In this document: positions 11,650-26,600 of the stretch, in pieces
How the letters are laid out: each line of letters starts with the position of its first letter
Numbering within the stretch: position 1 is the first letter of the stretch
DNA from: Watersipora subatra
Lineage: Eukaryota; Bryozoa; Gymnolaemata; Cheilostomatida; Watersiporidae
Direction of reading: 5' to 3'
Length of the DNA: 64,000 bases
Assembly (NCBI RefSeq): GCF_963576615.1
Contig: NC_088714.1
Span: forward strand, 35,195,143 to 35,259,142
Made by a program: the position numbers and the translations under genes
Notes under the pieces: generated by a model
Told to the model about the DNA's origin: nothing
Database searches by the model: none
Seen by the model: only the letters and a program-made list of their open reading frames with translations

Positions 11650-14600
11650 CTGGAACAAAAAGCAACCACTTGGAATGGCGCACAGTAAAGTACATGATTA
11701 CTAACCACTGCTAGTAATTAGCTCGGTTGTGACCAATCATCTCTAGAATATGACATTAGTAACGCTTCACAGAATGCGCCTCGTGAAAAACATGTTGTTC
11801 TGGCGTTCACATAGAGTTTCAACTGACTTGTTACAGTTGATTGACTAATATGGACCTCAAACAAATGAATTAGGTGAAGTTATACAATTTTAAAACAAAG
11901 TTATAACCTCTCAACCGATCAAGCTTTTGCTTCATAAGTTCTGTACTCGTGAACTGTATTCAAGCTTCTAGATTGGTGCGAGACATGATTAAATTTTGTA
12001 TTACAAGAAAAGAGGCAATACACACCTGCTGGACTTGTTCACACTTAGATGTGGAGACAGTCTTTTCTTTACTATCCCTGACTTGGCTCGTGTTCTATAT
12101 GGCGTGGTTCCATACGGTCGAGCATTACGTACTATTGGGCTATTCACATCGCCCATCTTTTTCCTCTCAGTAGCTTTGCGCTGGAGCACCACTTGTATTC
12201 TCTAGAATGTACAGGCAATCGGTCTTGATTAGCTTATATATTCTTAATTCAGAAATATGCTAAGCAATAAAAGCTTTAAATGTCAGCATCTTAAAAACTA
12301 TGTAAGAATGCTGCCAGACAAGAGAACAATACGAGTCTATTATGCTCGGTGATTACCAATCGGATACTATACATGTACTACTATTTGAGAACTATGTACT
12401 ATATGAGCAATGAACTACTTTTAACACATGTAATGAGCTGCGAATCAAAGTTTGAGTAGGTTGAGCAATGACCAAAGACCAAGCAATTAAAAAATTAGTC
12501 TAAAACTATCCCAAATTATTAGTAATATTCTGCAATTAATTTGTTAATCATTTGCTATAACTTATTGACAAATGGCAGAATCAACCCAAATCTGCCTAGA
12601 TTGAATTCTTAGTGTTTTGTTAGCTAATTGGTGAGAATAGGGGACGGTGTGGGTTGGTGCTTTTAAGAAGATGAAAAGAGCCAAGAATGAGACCTCAACA
12701 TGTATGAACATTAAACACAAGCAATCCTTCTGCCTTGTCAGTGGTTCTTAAAGGTTGACTTGCAACAAAATTCACATTACAGTTATTTGATATCAACAGA
12801 TTCACCATGTCTTACTCTGCTGTGTTGTAGGTGCCAAATCTGTGAAAATGTGATTACAAGCTCTTAAAAGCTCAAAAACGAACAGTTAATCGCAGCCATC
12901 ACAAAAACGCCGTTGTTGGGAATCTCTTTATTTCGATGATGTGCTCAAAAATTTTGGTTATTGTTTTGACATGTGATGTTATCACGTAAAATTAAAGGCC
13001 AATAAAAAGCTCAATATAAAACGTCTCGTAGCACTAGTTTACAAGAAACACTTCGGGTTCTACCGAAAAGCCCGTATCAAATATAGATGCTTGTTACTTT
13101 ACAGTTTTGTTTTAGCCAGGTCTAATCATCTAGTCGTAATCTGATCATGTGACCCATACTTCCTGCCAAATGGCGCGAACAACTTCTGCGGCATTTTTGA
13201 CGATCACAGGTGACCAACAGGCTCCTCGTGTTTATCAGTGGATGATATGCACTCCTTCGAACCAAGGTTAAAAAATTATATGAATATTCACGGTAGGTTT
13301 TGAGATATCAGTTTTGTTTTGAAACATCACTGTGTTCTTTGAACACAGTGATGTTAATATACAGTTCATTTTGTGCGCCAGTAAAATATATAAATCTTGA
13401 AAGTGAAATAATTATATTTTATTTTTGAATAAAGAAGAATTTGGTGAAAGCGCATATGAAACTGGTTCAGTACGTCCACCAAGGTTAAGAACCGATCCTT
13501 TAAATACAATAATTTAAAATAAACTAATTGCATCACTTCTAATGTTTCTGACATAGTACTGGCAGCACAGGTATATAATAATTATATAGGCCTACATATT
13601 ATATAATTATATATGCCTTTTAATTAATAATTGCTGAGCATAATTTATATTCTATTAAATATAGTAATAAAGATATATTTAACATGATTTAAATGTTTTT
13701 GCTTTGCAAAATGCTTGTAAAAAGATTGTTGTAATCTAAAGATTTAAGTTTATAATGAAAGCCTTACTAAAAGTATCAAACAAATTAAGGGTAACAGGGC
13801 TAACATCTCGGTAAACTATAGGAACCAGAAATAAATGTTTAAGTTTTACCTTGTGGCCAACCAATGAAAACATTCATAACTATTTATTAGCAAAATAAGC
13901 ATGGTCAATATATCTGACTATAGCCAACCTTGGCATATAGCCAACCTTGGCATATAGCCAACCTTGGCATATAACCAACCATGGCATATAGCCAACCTTG
14001 GCATATAGCCAACCTTGGCATATAACCAACTATGGCATATAGCCAACCTTGGCATATAGCCAACCTTGGCATATAACCAACCATGGCATATAGCCAACCT
14101 TGGCATATAGCCAACCTTGGCATATAGCCAACCTTGGCATATAGCCAACCTTGGCATATAGCCAACCTTGGCATATAACCAACTATGGCATATAGTCAAC
14201 CTTGGCATATAGCCAACCTTGGCATATAACCAACCATGGCATATAGCCAACCTTGGTATATAGCCAACCTTGGCATATAGCCAACCTTGGCATATAGCCA
14301 ACCTTGGCATATAGCCAACCTTGGCATATAACCAACCTTGGCATATAGCCAACCTTGGCATATAGCCAACCATGGCATATGCCAACCATGGCATGGTTGG
14401 CTATATGCCAAGGTTGGCTATATGCCAACCTTGGCATATAGCCAACCATGGCATATAGCCAACCTTGGCATATAGCCAACCTTGGCATATAGCCAACCAT
14501 GGCATATGAAATTAAAACTTTCCAATGCTGGAGCAGATATTCTTATTAAATTCTATCGTAGTGTATTTAAATTGGAGAGCTCCTAACAGCAATGACAAAT

Positions 14601-17600
14601 ACACCAAGTAATTACACATTGAATTTAAGTAAGTACAACATATAAACTTTGTAAAAACATAAATTTTATGCAAAATTAATAAAGTAGTAACCAATAAAAA
14701 GTTTCTTATTATTAATTGACTTTAGAGACTTGCCAAAGGAAGTTTATGCTTGGCAGAGTGTATGGTCAGTGGTAAAGTGAGTGATAGAAATACATGACAT
14801 AACTTATCATAACTTGCATTAAATATACTTTAGATTAATTTACCTTTTATGGTTTTTATAACTTAAGTTTTATTTTTTATTTCTGAAAGCTTTCTCCTAG
14901 TTACAAAATTTTAGTATTTAGAGAAAGTTTGGATGTCTTGCGTTAGAAATCTATTCAAACATTGGAAATCACTGTGTATGTCAAGATTAATATTTTCTAA
15001 AATTTTGATTTATATTTCAAAAAAGTTCTTGAGTAAAGATGACCAAAAGTTGAGGTTTTGCAGCAGAACAAAGGTTTCTGAAGAAAAGTTGGCCTCGGCA
15101 TGCTTATATTGCTTTACCTTGTTCCATTATAATGTTTATCTACATCGATTTTGACATTGACCTTGACCTTTAGCTGAATACAAGATGCCTAAGGTAAGAT
15201 TTGCTATGATAATTTCATGAAGAAAGGGCAAGCCTACTCACCGGAGGAAGTATATCTTCATCCACTAAATCAAGTAGATCTCCAGAATCCATCCTCTGCA
15301 CGGCCCCGCCACTTCTGTGTCTTCTTCTCTCCGGTGGCGAGGAGTTGAACTCAGTTTCACTAGGTCGTCTCCTCTCTATTTGGTGACTAGCGTAGCTGTA
15401 TATTGACATGGCTGTTGGTGAGTCTTCTCCAGAATTTTGCCTTACTGAGCCCCTAGCAATGTATGCAACAACGCATTACCTGACAGAAGTACATATGTAG
15501 TAGAATATTGTTTAGCCTGAGAGAATAAGATCTGAGCAGTTGAAGATAAAATACTAGGTTCAATGATAGAACCTTGCAACTTAGGACCATGTATGTTGCT
15601 AGCTGCCCTTTTCTCGGTTAGGTTTCCGAATAAAAAATTTACTTCCCCACGTTGCTATTTGCATACCCTGATTTCACTCACTAGTTATAAATCTGTTTAA
15701 AATGATTTGTTGAGGTGGGTTCTCTAATCCTTGAATTCAGGTTTTGATTATATTTTTGTAGCATCTACGGTGTATACAACTATGAACCATGTACTGTAAG
15801 TAGATTATGGACAATATCTACTGGATATACTAGTAAGTACTCTTTGCGGTAAGTACTTTATGGACAGTGTATACAAGTGCAGACTTTGCGTAGAAAGTGC
15901 ACACAAAGTATAAAAGCACCTAGTGTTTGTGATACCGTAAGTACATTATGAAAGGCGTTTACACTGTATGCAAGTACATGTATGTTACATATATAGAACA
16001 TATCATTTAATGTACTGGTTTAGGCTGCATTTCAATACAGATTAATTTAAACTTAACTATAAAATAGTAATAAACAATGAAAAAAGGAGAAATGGCTTAA
16101 TGATGATAACACGTGGCCCTCTGCAAAAATTGGACAGCTTTACAACCTACATTTATGTCAAAAACATATTGACAAATGCATACAAAATGAACACCACTCT
16201 GTTTGAAGCGATATAGAGCCTCTGAACCACCAGCAGAGTGGGTAGCAAAGTAGAGGCCCGTCATGCATCCAATGTTTTAGAACAGCTTATCAGCTGCTCT
16301 AAATGCTTCCTCAGTTAGTCCAGAATCAGTTTTAATCCTTTGCCCCCCCCCCCCCCTCGCAGTTTTTTCTCAAACAACTTTCATACTTTCATGCCCTACA
16401 CACCTTTCAACTCTGCAGCCCTTCTTAACTATTCTAATAGTTTAAAGCTTATAAATTCTGCTGCTAATATAATGATGTCAACTTACAGACATACTTACAG
16501 ACATACTTATAGACATAGCACAGATATGGTACACACTAATCCATATTGTCAGCAATACAACACACACTTGTCTCTGCATAGAGAGTATTTATCAACGATA
16601 GTGTTACATTAGCTAACTTTTTCTGTTTTTGTGTTTTCGATTTACAAATAGTTGTAGAATATATATATGCACATCTTAAACAATTCCACCTCATTTCAAA
16701 TGTTCTTCACCAAGTAGTTGGTGTAGTCTGTAAAAACATCCCATTTAGATTTGTTTGACTGGACAGTGTATTACCTTAGTCGATGATATTTTTTAGACCG
16801 ACGTCGGTTAATTTATACCTTCCCCTGTTGTTGCTATGCTCGGATCATTAATCCTAGACAGCAAAGCGTTCACTTCATAAGTCCAAATGGTCATAGACCA
16901 CCATGACGATTGACTACATACTGTCATAGACCACCATGACGATTGACAACATACTGTCATAGGCCACCATGACGATTGACTACATACTGTAGACCACCAT
17001 GACGATTGACTACATACTGTCATAGACCACCATGACGATTGACTACATACTGTCATAGACCGCCATGACGATTGACTACATACTGTCATAGACCACCATG
17101 ACGATTGACTACATACTACAAACTGTGGACTCACTGTGCAGGGCCCATGTATCTTGTCGCCAGCTCCTCTGGTTCATTAGGGACAGCATCTTTGAACTTT
17201 CGTCTTCCCATGAAAGGACTTTTTCCATTGGCTGTGCTGTATTGGCTGTAACCACTTGCCATGCTCAATGTATCCGCCGATTTCTGACCATATACCTTAT
17301 ACTTTTGTAGAGTGCCGTTTACTCCGATCTTGGGACTGGCACCACCTAATCTCCCGTCAACAGAGTCCAGGGTGTCTGTACTCCTCCGCAGCGCCCTGGG
17401 CAGACAGCAGAACAGCTAAATTGAGAATTTCTAGCAGTTTATTAAATGTTGAAAATTTGATTGCAATTCTATAGATCTGTTTAAAATGAGTGTTGTGGTT
17501 CGTTAATTAGTATGTACAGTGTATAGCAGGGCAGTTGCTCTACAGTAAGTACATTATGTACAGTGTATAACAGTGCAGTTGCTCTGCAGTAAGTACATTA

Positions 17601-20600
17601 TGTACAGTGTATAGCAGTGCAGTTGCTCTGCAGTAAGTACAGTATGTACAGTGTATAACAGTGCAGTTGCTCTACAGTAAGTACAGTATGTACAGTGTAT
17701 AGAAGTGCAGTTGCTCTACAGTAAGTACATTATGTACAGTGTATAGCAGGGCAGTTGCTCTGCAGTAAGTACATTATGTACAGTGTATAACAGTGCAGTT
17801 GCTCTGCAGTAAGTACATTATGTACAGTGTATAACAGTGCAGTTGCTCTACAGTAAGTACATTATGTACAGTGTATAGCAGTGCAGTTGCTCTACAGTAA
17901 GTACATTATGTACAGTGTATAACAGGGCAGTTGCTCTACAGTAAGTACATTATGTACAGTGTATAGCAGGGCAGTTGCTCTGCAGTAAGTACATTATGTA
18001 CAGTGTATAACAGTGCAGTTGCTCTGCAGTAAGTACATTATGTACAGTGTATAACAGTGCAGTTGCTCTGCAGTAAGTACATTATGTACAGTGTATAGCA
18101 GTGCAGTTGCTCTGCAGTAAGTACAGTATGTACAGTGTATAACAGTGCAGTTGCTCTACAGTAAGTACATTATGTACAGTGTATAGCAGGGTAGTTGCTC
18201 TGCAGTAAGTACAGTATGTACAGTGTATAACAGTGCAGTTGCTCTGCAGTAAGTACAGTATGTACAGTGTATAACAGGGTAGTTGCTCTACAGTAAGTAC
18301 AGTATGTACAGTGTATAGAAGTGCAGTTGGTCTACAGTAAGTACATTATGTACAGTGTATAGCAGTGCAGTTGCTCTACAGTAAGTACATTACAGGCAGT
18401 ATATACAGCGGGTGTTACAGATTATTATCAATGTAGAGATCAGCTGAATCATGGATTATTGCCTTTGTAGTCGCTATGTTTCTTACCCCATCTTTTTCTA
18501 CTTTTTTAGAAAGCTAAATACATTGTGAGTAGCAAATACGCACTGAAGTTGCATGGAGCCAAGCTTTTCCAGATCTCTTTGTTGGTGGTCCTCCAACCAC
18601 TTTTCATATGATCTGTATCTCCGCAGACACATGATGATAACCAAGACCAACAACAGCAGCGCCAAAACATATCCAAGGATCATCACTAGCTGCAACGCAA
18701 CAAATTTAGTATAGCATTTTGCTAACAAGTACAACCTTTTTATCCAAACTTATAAGTTTTAAAACTTTGAATGATTATAAATGGATTCTCACCAGCTCCG
18801 TACCCTGGAGGCCCTGAAAGTTGGCCCGTTCTGTGTTTCCGGTCACTCCTACAGTCGTCCCTCCTTCAACAACTCCAGTAGTCATTCCTGCATAGATTGT
18901 TTTATTACAAACAAGTTACAATTGAACTGACTTCTTAGTTCCCTTGAATACAACACATTTAAATATAATTCTGAGACAAACCCAGCTACGCCTGACTATT
19001 GAATGCATAATTCAAAAGAAACTCTACTTGCATCATCATTTTACAGTTGCTTACTTTTAGACTAATAAGCATGGCTTGTTTGACAGAGGGGAAAATTAAA
19101 GGTAAGCCGCCAATCTTTCCAAATCCATTCATTTTATTCATTTTATAATCAACCTGCCAATCGCATGTCAAATGCTGTAGACCTCTAGACCATGTTAGCT
19201 CTATTCATAATAAATTTGGTACTCTAAACCAATAATTCTTTAAATACTTGATAGAATTGACATAAATGCCTTCAAAATTGAAACAAAAAAATATTTACTA
19301 ATAGAAAATATCTGAATATTTGTGAATGGCTGAGCGTTTGAATATGTAAGTATATGCATATCTTAATAAATAACATTTTCAATATCTATACAGCATCTAT
19401 TTGCATCCAATGTTTTGACAAAACAGGATAGTATTGTGGGTACCTCTCTAAATGAATATTATTTTTCTATCGTCGCCTGACAAAATGTGCTGACCATGTG
19501 ATAATAAACAGCAAGCGATTGGCAAATTTAAATAAGCAAGCAAAATGATTAGCAAGTTTGTCAACCAAAATAAGTTTTCAAATCATTCAATCTGGAATTA
19601 GTCATCTGGCTTACCCGGAGGCTCAACAGGGCTTATGGTACAAAGTGTCTCAATGCTGGGGCAGGTTATTGGTGATGGGTAGGAGCTGAGGCTAACGTTT
19701 GTGTTGCAAGTTGGCTTGTCACAACAATCATTGTTGTTGTATATCACCTGACAGACAAAGTATCTACTTAATGTTTACACTTACAGAAAAGACTGACAGA
19801 CTTTTATTAATAAATGTATTGATAAGATATTTAAATTTTCTCACATTTTGATTTCGAAGCAAACCCAGAAATGATCTGAATTCACAACTATTTACAGTCT
19901 CAGCACGAATTCCTCTTGCGCATACAATCTTCAGAGTGGCTGGTAGCTCTGTGAAGGAGAGGCATGAGCTGAGCTGGTTGAACCTAACAAATATACACCG
20001 ACTAGCATTAGAGTCAACAAGTATCACCAAGGTCTTAAAAAGCTATGATTTAGCAAGCTGGAACAATAAGATATTTTAGAATAATGTTTGTTCACTGAGG
20101 CTATGACCCAGATATGGTAGTTTTGGCTTGAAATCAAAGTTGCTGCACTTTTTCTCTGCTCTAGCTATGAGTACAAAATGGTAAGTTCAATCTCCCATAC
20201 AGGAAGTGGACTGTTATAGATACCGCTCTACACTTGGCCTTACAGGAAGTAGACTGTTATAGATACAGCTCTACACTTGACCTTACAGGAAGTGGACTGT
20301 TATAGATACAGCTCTACACTTGGCCTTACAGGAAGTGGACTGTTATAGATACAGTTCTACACTTGGCCTTACAGGAAGTGGACTGTTATAGATACAGCTC
20401 TACACTTGGCCTTACAGGAAGTGGACTGTTATAGATACAGCTCTACACTTGGCCTTACTAAGGATCTCCAGAATAAGCCAGGCACGAATATTTAAATATC
20501 AAAGCAATATTTTATCTAGGGCAGAGATAACAAGCTTTGGTAGCTGTCCGCTAGTTTAAATAAAATAGGAATACAGTATCATTAACATTATTATTATTGC

Positions 20601-23600
20601 TAATATATTAATTATTATTGTAGCCATTATTGGTATTATCACTTCAATTATTAGTATTGTTATAAGTATCGATAGTATTAGTATTATTATTAGTATTAAA
20701 ACTAGAACTATTAATATTTGTACATATTATCATCGTTATTATTATTCTCACTATTTTTAATTTTTTATTATTATTTTAGCCATTCTCAGTATTATGAGTG
20801 CTAGTACTCTTGTTAGTACTAGTATTAATATTGTTGCTAGTTTTAGTATTAAACATATTTTTTGAGATAAGAGGGAAATATGAAACAAACTTTCTTGTAA
20901 CGCTTAGATCTAAAAGAAATGATACAATTTATGAATAAATGCATGTCCATAGACTTACTCATTTGTATCCGCTCCGCCATCCATCCTGAGTTCTTGCAGG
21001 GCAGGAGCTGATACAAAGTTAGCGAGGTTCTTTAGTTGATTTCCTCCGATATTTAACCTCTTCAACTTCTCAAGTATGATCGAGCTCGTTGACATGAAGT
21101 CTATCTGCTGCAGCTGATTGTTCTTGAGATTTATCTCCTCAACATTCGTGGTGCCTGAGAATGTTACATTGGAGAGCTCATTGAGGTGGTTGTCATGTAG
21201 GTCAAGGATTCTCAGTTTGCTCAAGTTTTGCAGATGCGTAGATACCTGTGAATAAGGATTGTTGCATTTGTTTTAACAGCAGCCAATTAAAAACCCTGAA
21301 CTTTTTTTTCTATACAGACAAGCAGAAATTTGTTTGGATCGAAAATTATCTGTATCTTGAAATTTGTTCCAAGATCTGCTTCGCATGTTGGAATGTTTTA
21401 GCAAATACTACTTAGGAATACACTGTACTGTTTCAATAACGTCCACAACTTGAAAATTTATTCTATTAATTCTTTAATAAATATTATTACATGTAATATT
21501 AAACTAGTACATTGTAAAAAGCTAAACATAAAAATTAAATTGGTAAACTAATAATTAGTAGAAAGCGTTTTATAGTTGATATACTTTAGAGATACGTATA
21601 GACGGAAGGATGTTTGGCAATACCTATGCGCAGAAGGAGAGGAGGGAGTAGGGTACACTGGCTAATTGACTCTAACTAATACTAGATGACATCTAAACCA
21701 ACTTATAGTTGGTTTAGATGTCATCTAGTTGCATCTACTGCATTGGTTATGTTATATTTTTACGTCTTATTTCAATGTGAATAGCCTCTTTAAGTTCGCT
21801 TACATTGTACCATAGGGGCAAGCACTTCAGTTGTGGACTCATACATTTGCTCTAACGTTATGTCGTATGTTAAGGGAACTGTACAACTCCATGAGTTCTC
21901 AAAAATAGATATCAATACAATCAATGAGGTTTCCTTAAAGGAGGTTTTACCGAACAGGATGTAGAAGTCCAATACTTTTGACCATAGCAGACATTCGGTA
22001 GTACACCATGTAGACCACAGCTACTAGCGATGATGTCAAAATAGGTTATGCACTCTCTGACTCATCTGTATGTCTGTATGTCTGTATGTCTCTTGGTCCA
22101 CTGCATGTGATGACTAAATTTATGTCAGTGTTGCGTTAGACTCAATGCGTAATGAATGATTTTCAAATATGTTAATTTTACAACGTCTCTATTAGTTGTT
22201 TGGAAAGCTGTATCAAGCTTATTATGGTAATGAGGCTACAATTAAAACGGAGCAATGGAAAAGTAGCGTGTAGCGAGTCTGCTCTTATAGAAGTGGTGCA
22301 TTTATACAGGAGTGGTGCAATTATATAAAAGTGGCGAGTAGCGAGTTTGCTCTTGTAACCCTTCCGCCATGCAATAATTTGTTAGCATCACGGGCTATCG
22401 CGTTCATTATACTAGACTACTAGAGACTACTCTTCGACTTGGGAATGTGCTGGAATGGCCCAGTGGCGGGGTGTCAGTCTATCAAACTAAGGCTTACTTA
22501 CTGGTAAGTAACTCTAGTCAGTCACTTGAGTCATACAAATATGGACTAAGTAGCAGGTGATGGGAAGCTAGTGATAAGCTCTATTAAGTCAGTTTTTCTA
22601 GAGAGGCTAAAACATCTATTCGCTAAAGCTGACCCTATCAGGTGTGGTTAGCAGGTCCGCTAGATACGATTGGCTGGTAGTTAATTTGGTACCTAGTGTG
22701 TACCCATACCTGCCAACTCTCACGCATTGCCCACTCTTGGGTTGGCAGGTCTGTGTGTACCTGAGAAGGTACTGCCGAGTCATTTGTACACAACTGAGTA
22801 CGCGAGTAGAAACTAGCACAACTGACTGTATCCACGGGGCAGGAACTGCAGCCAATAAATCAAGCATGAAATTACTATGTCACCTTTAGTACGTAGATGG
22901 TAGAGCGATTATTCAAAAACTGTCAAATGTTAATCGCAGTGTCTATGAACATGTATATCTATAGCTTTGCCTACTTGATTTCTCACCTCTGCTATGCCGC
23001 AGTCTGATATGTCCAGGGTTTCCAGATTATTCAAGTTACTAAATGAGCCGCTCTCTATCTGTAGGTCACCATTTCCTCTCAGGTACAATGACTTGACATT
23101 CTTCGCTACGCTGTAGAATAAAGTCTAACGCTAACACTCAGATATAACACTCAGATACTAATACTGGTACAATAATGCTAAAGCAATGTCAAATCTTAAA
23201 CAGATGGGCTTCTTCCGCTTTGAGATTTCCTTGGTTAATAAAAGCTCATGGTCAATCGTTTTTTGTGTTGTGGAGAGTTCGCTCAGTTTAATAGAAGTAA
23301 CCTAATAGAAGTACCCTTAATAGAAGGGTTAGTTAGAGGTGTGGCCATGAGTTAGAATTCTGTATAATGCAATATATTTCCAACATCCGCTGCGGTTTTC
23401 AACAGACGGACGGACACGAGTCTTATTATAGTAAAGATTTGATGCATCACCAAAGAAATACTGTGGCATAAACTAAATGCCTTTTCAGCCTATTACAGTC
23501 TTGCTAGCATTCACGAATCCATAACATAACACACTGGCTGACTTACCTTTGTCCAAGACTGGCTATTGTTTGAAGTCTATTGTTTTGGAGGTCTATGGTG

Positions 23601-26600
23601 AGAGAGCTTGGATTATTCAAAACTGGTCCTTGCGGATTAAAGGAAGTCAGGCGGTTGTTTTTCAAATCAAATGATTCAAGCAGACTGCTTGTCCTGAAAC
23701 ATATAAACTTGCTGTATAGAAGATTCCTGCTTGAAAGCAGGTTTTGGTAGAATGCCCGACAGATTAGTTAGCTCTTGAGGTTTTACGTGAGAAACGCTAG
23801 CCCTCTGAACACAAGAATCTCTCGAAGCGTCCGCCAATGGCAATTATGCGTTTTAGTACTTTTCTCAACAAAGTACATGTAACCTGCTTTTGAGCTCTTA
23901 AGGAAAAATAGAACAAAATATACGCAGTAAATAATGGTAATACTTATAAAAAACAACTTATAAAATGACAAACTCTTAACAATAACAACATTTAACTATT
24001 ATGGCAAGACTATTTAGGCGTTATTTATGTACATGTATATATAACTTGAGAAACAATATCTTCTTTATTATATGAAATATCTATTGAGCATCGAACTGGA
24101 TAAAAATCAGAACCACAAATAAAACATTTTTCTAATGAATGCTTAAAGAAGCTAGCTATATCAGCGTACAGAGTTTGTGATTCACTAAAAATCTGACTGA
24201 TGACAGGAAGGGTCGCATGGAGTGCCAACCTAGAACTACGAGTGTTTACTGATGCTATACAAGAGCTAGCCAAACTAGTTCATTGAAGACCTATTTCAAA
24301 CTCATGACCAAAATATTAGAGAACACGTATTTTATTAATGTACATGTACGCTGAGCACAACCATTCCATTGTTTATGCAAATATGCAAATTTAAGCTGCT
24401 ATTCGACAAACTATCTGAGATGACTAACTTTCATACTACCTGACCTACAGACTACATGATCAACGATGGCCAACGATTTGCTTAGTTCAATTCTATCCAG
24501 CTAGATTTCAATTTAAAAAAAATAGCAATGGTTAAAAAATCAGGTATAGGTTGCGTTTGAACTCCAGTATCCGTTTAACTAATTTAACGCATTTAATGCA
24601 ATTAACGTATTTAACACGTTTAACACATTTAACACATTTAACACAGCAAACAATCTTATGTGGAATGCTGTAAGATTTATGCAGTTTTATGGTTTTTGAT
24701 AGGCTGATTTGTTATTCAAGAGATTACAGAGACATATCTACAAGTCTCTAGCATACTTACAGTACATTCGTGACTCTAGTATACTTACAGTAAATTCGTG
24801 ACTCTAGTATACTTACAGTACATTTGTGATTCTAGTATACTTACAGTACATTTGTGACTCTAGTATACTTACAGTATATTCGTGACTCTAGTATACTTAC
24901 AGTATATTTGTGACTCTAGTATACTTACAGTATATTCGTGACTCTAGTATACTTACAGTACATTTGTGACTAGTATACTTACAGTACATTTGTGACTCTA
25001 GTATACTTACAGTACATTTGTGACTCTAGTATACTTACAGTATATTCGTGACTCTAGTATACTTACAGTACATTTGTGACTCTAGTATACTTACAGTATA
25101 TTCGTGACTCTAGTATACGTACAGTATATTCGTGACTCTAGTATACTTACAGTACATTTGTGACTCTAATATACTTACAGTACATTTGTGACTCTAGTAT
25201 ACTTACAGTACATTTGTGACTCTAGTATACTTACAGTACATTTGTGACTCTAGTATACTTACAGTACATTTGTGACTCTAATATACTTACAGTACATTTG
25301 TGACTCTAGTATACCTACAGTATATTTGTGACTCTAGTATACTTACAGTACATTTGTGACTCTAGTATACTTACAGTATATTCGTGACTCTAGTATACTT
25401 ACAGTACATTTGTGACTCTAGTATACTTACAGTATATTCGTGACTCTAGTATACGTACAGTATATTCGTGACTCTAGTATACTTACAGTATATTCGTGAC
25501 TCTAGTATACTTACAGTATATTCGTGACTCTAGTATACTTACAGTATATTTGTGACTCTAGTATACTTACAGTATATTCCTGACTCTAGTATACTTACAG
25601 TATATTTGTGGCTCTAGTATACTTACAGTACATTTGTTACTCTAGTATACTTACAGTACATTCGTGACTCAAGTATACTTACAGTGCATTTGTGACTCTA
25701 GTATACTTACAGTATATTTGTGACTCTAGTATACTTACAGTATATTTGTGACTCTAGTATACTTACAGTATATTCGTGACTCTAGTATACTTACAGTACA
25801 TTTGTGACTCTAGTATACTTACAGTATATTCGTGACTCTAGTATACGTACAGTATATTCGTGACTCTAGTATACTTACAGTACATTTGTGACTCTAATAT
25901 ACTTACAGTACATTTGTGACTCTAGTATACTTACAGTACATTTGTGACTCTAGTATACTTACAGTACATTTGTGACTCTAGTATACTTACAGTACATTTG
26001 TGACTCTAATATACTTACAGTACATTTGTGACTCTAGTATACCTACAGTATATTTGTGACTCTAGTATACTTACAGTACATTTGTGACTCTAGTATACTT
26101 ACAGTATATTCGTGACTCTAGTATACTTACAGTACATTTGTGACTCTAGTATACTTACAGTATATTCGTGACTCTAGTATACGTACAGTATATTCGTGAC
26201 TCTAGTATACTTACAGTATATTCGTGACTCTAGTATACTTACAGTATATTCGTGACTCTAGTATACTTACAGTATATTTGTGACTCTAGTATACTTACAG
26301 TATATTCCTGACTCTAGTATACTTACAGTATATTTGTGGCTCTAGTATACTTACAGTACATTTGTTACTCTAGTATACTTACAGTACATTCGTGACTCAA
26401 GTATACTTACAGTGCATTTGTGACTCTAGTATACTTACAGTATATTTGTGACTCTAGTATACTTACAGTATATTTGTGACTCTAGTATACTTACAGTACA
26501 TTTGTGACTCTAGTATACTTACAGTATATTTGTGACTCTAGTATACTTACAGTACATTTGTGACTCTAGTATACTTACAGTATATTTGTGACTCTAGTAT

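Noticed and set aside
11949-12205. Plus-strand frames of 69-74 codons
   Set aside because: They are antisense to LRR exon 14, whose phase fits both neighbours.
13905-14500. Minus-strand frames of 89-158 codons with a 17-residue repeat
   Set aside because: They come from a stop-free 17-bp minisatellite; all three frames are open and no start or splice context supports them.
16808-17134. Minus-strand 108-codon repeat frame
   Set aside because: Read-through of the 33-bp array in intron 12.
22616-22889. Overlapping frames of 65-83 codons on both strands
   Set aside because: They sit in LRR intron 5, lack splice support, and the region contains a short inverted repeat (CCTGCCAAC / GTTGGCAGG) that explains part of the symmetry.
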